Source of the DNA: Trema orientale
Taxonomy: Eukaryota; Streptophyta; Magnoliopsida; Rosales; Cannabaceae
Length of the DNA: 64,000 nucleotides
Assembly (NCBI GenBank): GCA_002914845.1
Contig: JXTC01000134.1
Location: forward strand, 166,209 to 230,208
Direction: 5' to 3'
Both the position numbers and the translations under genes were made by a program. Positions 59,490-64,000 of this stretch are shown here, piece by piece (position 1 is the first letter of the stretch; every line of letters begins with the position of its first letter). The notes below the pieces were generated by a model. That model saw only the letters and a program-made list of their open reading frames with translations, was not told the origin of the DNA and searched no databases.

Positions 59490-60430
59490 TTTCAAAAATT
59501 ATGACAACTAATGCATAAATATAAACAATTGGTTTCACAAGTAATGCATAAATACAAACAACTGGTTTAATTAAATAGATATGTTTTAGCTATAAATAAC
59601 TTCTATTTTTTTTTTCCAATAACTGTAAATAAAAAGTTTCATCCTCTATTGGAGAGACATAAATATAAAAAACTAGTTTCGAAAGTGATAGTAAATAATT
59701 TGTTCATGTCTAAGTTTAAAAAAACCTAAACTGTAAACAACTGCTTTAATTTATAGATTTTCTTTGGCAATAATTAACTTTTCTTCTCTTTTTTTTTTCT
59801 TGATAACTATAAACAAGAAGTTTCAATATCTATAAGAGAGACAAAAATATAAGCAAATGGTTTAGGAAGTAATAGTAAACAACTTGTTCACATCTAAGCT
59901 TAAAAAAGACCTAAACAGTAAACAACTGGTTTAATTTATAGATCTGCTTTGGCTATAATTAACTTTTTTTTTTCCGATAACTGTAAACAAGAGGTTTTAA
60001 CCTCTATTAGAGAGATAAAAATATAAGTAACTGGTTTCGGAAGTAATAGTAAATAACTTGTTCATATCTAAGCTTAAAAAGAACCTAAATAGTAAACACT
60101 TGGTTTAATTTATAGATCTGCTTTGGCTATAATTAACTTTTTTTTTCTGATAATTGTAAACAAGATGTTTCAACCTATATTAGAAAAATAAAAATGTAAA
60201 TAACTAGTTTCGGAAGTAATAATAAACAACTTGTTCACTTCTAAGCCTAAAAAGAACCTAAACTGTGAACAACTGCTATAATCTATATATTTGCTTTGGC
60301 TAAATTAATTTTTTTTTCTGATAACTGTAAACAAGAAGTTTCAACCTCTATTAGAGAGACAAAAATATAAATAACTGGTTTTAGAAGTAATAGTAAATTT
60401 CTTATTCATGTCTGAACTTAAAAAGAATCT
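59490..60430 (-). repeat. ~174-185-bp tandem array in MULE 2
   Basis: CTTTGGCTATAATTAACTTTTT recurs at about 59762, 59947, 60121 and 60294 (spacings 185, 174 and 173), with a shorter diverged unit before. Each unit carries GTAAACAA(G/C), 'AAACAACTGGTTTAATTTATAGAT', 'TCTATTAGAGAGA' and 'GTTTCGGAAGTAATAGTAAA' phrases. Units are diverged by several per cent, so the array is not very recent. Confidence 0.8.
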
Positions 60431-61109
60431 AAACTGTAAATGATTGGTTTACATTTGTATCTAAGTTTATGTACATATCAATTCTATTATTCATTTGTAC
60501 AGGAAATAAAACCTAATTAATAGTAAAACAACTCATTGTTTACATCCATAAATATAATTGTAAACTATAAAAAAAACATAAAAATTTATAAGAAATAGTT
60601 CTTCATTATTGAGTCTCTCACTCTTTCTCTCTCTAAAGATGCAATGAAGATGATGAAAAGTTTGCATTAATCTCCTACGGCCGATTTTGTGCCTAAATAT
60701 TCAACAATAGCTTTGATTATGAGTTTTATTGGCAAAAGTGTCTCCGGTAGGTTGTCTTTTTCTGCTGAATCGATCACAAAACCCACTTCAAGCCGATTTA
60801 TTCAACAAAGATGATAATTAAAGAGAGAAAGTCTTACGATTTTAGAGAGAGAGAAGAGAGATTTCGGCCACTTTTAGAGAGGGAGTTGAGAGATTTCGGC
60901 TATTTTTAGAGAGAGAAAGAAGAGAGCTCGGCCATTGTTAGAGAAAAAAGGGAGAGAGACCATGAAAGTATGTTTAATTTTAAGGGTAATTTAGGTAGTT
61001 TACAAATAAAAAAGGGTACGAGTGAAAGATTATAAAAGAAACGGGTAATCATGTTTAATTAAGTGTAACTACCAAATTCCCCCAAAACTAGGTCCAGTAG
61101 TTAGAGAAT

Positions 61110-62580
61110 ATAGAGAAAATTAGGTGGATAACCAATTTTTTAAATTGGTTTAAGCAGATGTCTATATTTTAAAACTTATGGTTAAATGTCAATTTGTTTT
61201 AAAATTTCAATTGTGGAATATGTTGTATTTCCATTTTTGTCATTAGAAAAGTTAGAAATTGGATTTTGGACACTTATAAAATTTTACCAAATTTACAATC
61301 TTTCAAAAATAGTAAAAATTCTGTACGACTTTTTTAAAACATTTTTCTAAATACTTTGAAGCTAGAAAATGTGGTGGTATTTTAGTAAATAAGTTTTTTT
61401 TTTTTTTTTTTACAGGAAACTAAAAAGATTTCCTGAAAACCAATTTAGTTTCCTATTAGCGGAATGTCTTGTATGTAAGTAAATTATAGGATAACTACAA
61501 AGGTTTCTTGGAAACTAGTTTGGTTTCCTTTAGCGAAATATTATGTACGTAAGTAAATTGCAGGAAACTACGAACATTTCTTAGAAACTATTGTGCTTTC
61601 TTTTTTGTAGAATATTTTATAGCTAAATAAATCACAAGAAACCACAAAAATTTCTTGGAAACTATCGTGGTTTAACCATAAAAGTTTCTTAGAAACTATT
61701 GTAGTTTTCTTTTAGCAGAATGCCATACTAAGTAAATCACAGGAAACCACGAAAACTTTCTAGAAATCATTATGGTTTCTTTTTCAAATCACAGGAAACA
61801 ATGAAAATTTCTTGAAAACTATTGTGATATCCTTTTTGCATAATACCCTGTAGCAAGAATTCGGTAAGACATTAATCAACGATGCTGAATAAATATGATC
61901 AAGTTCTCAAATTAAGTAATTATATTTTTGAAATAAAAGCAACATAAATATATATTGGTTTCTAGATTCTGGCAACTGGCTTCCAATAACTAAATTGGTT
62001 TTAAAGTAACCAATCATTGAATTAACCAAATAGTTCTAGTGTTTATGATAGAAGCTAATTTAGTTTTCAGTTTCTATTAACTAAATAGTTATGATATTTA
62101 TGCTGGAAACCAACATGGTTGTTAGTTTTTAGTAACCAATTTGGTTTCCTATTTTCAAAAATCAATTAGTTTATAGTTTTTAATAATAAATTGATATTTA
62201 GTTTTAAAAGTGATCAGCTACCAGTAAACTAGGAGCAAAAAGAAATAAGAAAAAATAGAAATTCTAAGATATTATTTGGTCTTTCATACAAAAAGTGAAC
62301 TACTAGCTAAAATAAGTCTAAAACAAGGTAGTATAAAAATAAGAATTTGTTAGTAAGAATAAAAAATGGAAAGTTTAAGTTATTTGGTCTTTCTTAACAA
62401 AAATTTGTTATTTTTCTAAAAAAGGTAGTATAAAAATAAGTAAAAGTTTGGACATCATATTTTTGGTATTATTTACCAAAAGGTAGTATTAGGTGTTTTT
62501 TTTCCCTTAGAAATTTAGCTATAAACTTTTGAGTTTAGTCATATAATAAGTTTTGAGCTAAAAAATGGTCAAATAGCTAG
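61110..62580. repeat. degenerate array of GGAAACCA/GGAAACTA words
   Basis: No gene. From about 61410 to 61860, GGAAACTA, 'GGTTTCCT(T)T', 'GAAAATTTCTTGGAAACTAT' and 'AGTAAATCACAGGAAACCA' recur at intervals near 50-70 bases. From 61970 the words shift to 'ACTGGCTTCCAATAACTAAATTGG' and 'GGTTTTAAAGTAACCAA'. Unit borders are too eroded to define. Confidence 0.6.
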
Positions 62581-63160
62581 TCAGCCCGATAATATATGCT
62601 TGAGGAATTAGGGCAGATACAACTTTTTGACAAAAAATATTTTGATTTTTCCAACATTAATTTGGCTCCTCTTTATTTAGTACGGTATTTTCAAACCTTT
62701 TGCCGTGTTTTACTTTTATTAACTCAATTGTTTTTTATTTTTATTTTTGCTTTTTTAAAGAATTGTTGTTTTTATTTTTATTTTTGTTTTTTTAAAGAAG
62801 TTTTTATATTTAAAATTTGGGCATATTACTTTTAACTTTTCTTTTTGTTTTAAATTTCTCTTGTCTCTTTTTTTTAATATATTTTTAAAAAAATTTACAC
62901 GTGCGTATTTTTTGATAACATAATTATTTTTATGAATCTTTTTTATTTTAAGTTAATTCCAACCTATTGTAATTTCTTCCCTCCCTTTTCATTTTTTTTC
63001 TTGAAATAATTTGTTTTTGGGATGGATTTTGCTTTTCTTTTGTTTTTTTTTAAATAGAATTTCATTAGATCTTTTTTTAAATTTTTCATGTTTATTAAGT
63101 CAATTTGTATATAGTATCTAGGGCATTCTGTAAGGGAATTATTCTTTTAAAAACTAAAAA
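62581..63160. other. AT-rich DNA, no feature
   Basis: Very T-rich on the plus strand, no coding frame or repeat of note. Confidence 0.5.
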
Positions 63161-64000
63161 TCACTGAAAAAGGATTACAAAATACTTTACCATAGGTATC
63201 CTAACAGTTTGACTACGGTATCGAGAAATGGGAAGAGTGGTTGTGATATTGTGTGTTTTTTATTACGGTAAAAAAAATTATCATATTTGTCTACCAAATT
63301 ATCTTTGGTAGGTTACCGTAAATTTTATACAAGGTAGGTACCCATTAAAATTGCAAAAAGAAATTACCATAGGCATCTACTAGTAGTATCAACAAAGTTG
63401 AAAGGGTCTTATAGTAAAATGACCGAATTTTAGGCCCATTTTAAGTAAATATCTATTTTTCAAATGTTATAACAAAATAATCGATAAATAAGTATATATA
63501 CCATGTATAAAATATTAGTTAATAAATATAAAAGTTTATATACTCAGTACATAATTTAAAACTATTATGTAAGTATATGTACCAAGTGTGAAAATACATA
63601 TACCTAGTCATTTAGCTATAAACAAAAGAAAAATATAAATTTGTTAAAATAAAGTATGAAAAACAGAACATCCACCATAATTTCTCAAGTTTGAAAAGGG
63701 GAGTTGGGCTCATTATTGCAAACAAAAATTTCAAAAAAAAAAAAAAAAAGAATACCATAGGTATTACACTAGGTTACCTGTGGTATCCAAGAAATTGGAA
63801 AAGGAGTTAGGCTAAAAAAACGAGATTACTATAAGAATCATACTAAGTTATTTATAGTACCCAGGAATATTCAAAAGAGAAATCAATATAAATATCTTAC
63901 TAGATTACTTATGATAATCAATAGAGTTGAAACATAATTTTGGGCTCGTTATTGCACTGGAAAAAAAAAAAAAAAAAAAGAGAATACCATAAGTATCACA
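63160..64000. repeat. degenerate array of ACCATAGGTATC/GGTTACC words, window edge
   Basis: TACCATAGGTATC-like words occur near 63190, 63365, 63752 and 63980, and GGTTACC/GGTATCC words between them. Spacing varies around 75-80 bases where units adjoin. The dispersed repeat copy 3 interrupts it at 63418-63690. The array runs off the end of the window. Confidence 0.55.
63418..63690 (-). repeat. dispersed ~270-bp repeat, copy 3 (inverted)
   Basis: Read on the minus strand it gives the same order of words as copies 1 and 2 at 32.0-32.7 kb: 'GGATGTTC'-like start, 'TTTTCATACTTTATTTTAAC', TACTGAGTATATAAAC, and the end 'AGATATTTACTTAAAATGGGCC' with 'GGTCATTTTACTATAAGA'. The shared order at three places supports one short non-autonomous element family. 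Confidence 0.65.

Larger units (their letters stand above)
57060..61100 (-). mobile_element. MULE 2: candidate Pack-MULE with a captured receptor kinase
   Basis: Limits are approximate. The left end has 'TTTAACTACGTTTCCAATTTTACCCTT' (57127-57153) and the right end, read on the other strand, has 'GTAAACTACCTAAATTACCCTT' (about 60975-61000), an imperfect terminal inverted repeat. Inside, on the minus strand, are a CT-rich leader (60620-60960), a tandem array (59490-60430), the N-terminus of a MULE transposase (59186-59410) and a captured piece of LRR receptor kinase (57845-58490). The DDE domain is missing, so it is non-autonomous. Target duplications were not found. Confidence 0.6.

Noticed and set aside
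62596-62835. 79-codon frame at the right side
   Set aside because: Low-complexity Phe-rich translation of T-rich DNA.
1-64000. CRISPR array, tRNA, rRNA or bacterial-type operon features
   Set aside because: The tandem arrays have no regular short repeat with unique spacers, and no tRNA or rRNA signature was recognised by eye; the DNA is eukaryotic.

Overview
The window is nuclear DNA from a flowering plant, most likely a eudicot. Genes have GT-AG introns and pyrimidine-rich (CT)n leaders, intergenic DNA is very AT-rich, and the proteins resemble their Arabidopsis counterparts closely. The species cannot be named from the sequence; a rosid is a low-confidence guess. One ambiguous base (N) lies at 3577.

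The left 38 kb carries the genes. In order: a TREPH1-like WEB-family coiled-coil protein (3026-5589, +); a Suc_Fer/AIM32-type thioredoxin-fold [2Fe-2S] protein with a C-terminal membrane anchor (7173-10530, +); a SEC14/CRAL-TRIO lipid-transfer protein (12405-15744, -); a D6PK-type AGC VIIIa kinase with the two sequence features that hold D6PK at the plasma membrane (21496-24007, -); Mediator subunit MED32 (34072-34533, +); and the RNA polymerase I/III subunit RPAC1/AC40 (35615-38214, -). All exon chains were rebuilt by hand, keep frame across every junction and give proteins of 653, 437, 336, 605, 153 and 411 aa. TREPH1, the sucrase/ferredoxin-like gene and D6PK are, from memory, close neighbours on Arabidopsis chromosome 5 (At5g55860, At5g55900, At5g55910), so the first 24 kb looks like a conserved block with a SEC14 gene added. 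A 5'-truncated L1-type LINE (27.9-30.3 kb) and a roughly 1.1-kb imperfect inverted repeat (30.5-31.6 kb) lie between D6PK and MED32.

The right 26 kb has no intact host gene. It starts with a Ty1/Copia element (38781-43685) with 212-bp LTRs, a 5-bp target duplication, a tRNA-Met primer site and a polypurine tract. The element lies about 570 bp upstream of RPAC1 and in the same orientation. A 245-bp MITE (44332-44576) and a decayed NAC-like fragment (about 46.5-47.1 kb) follow. Two Mutator-like elements (MULEs) come next. The first (about 47.7-54.4 kb) has a MULE zinc knuckle, a higher-order tandem repeat and an inserted solo-LTR-like element. The second (about 57.06-61.1 kb) has the N-terminus of a MULE transposase, a ~175-bp tandem array and a captured, intron-bearing piece of a host LRR receptor kinase, which makes it a candidate Pack-MULE. 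The last 3 kb holds degenerate short-motif arrays and a third copy of a dispersed ~270-bp repeat also present at 32.0-32.7 kb.

The most interesting structures are the Pack-MULE capture, the three-monomer higher-order repeat of the first MULE, the long hairpin, and the palindrome cluster in the solo-LTR-like element. I found no evidence for a wholly new gene system. No tRNA, rRNA or CRISPR array was recognised by eye.
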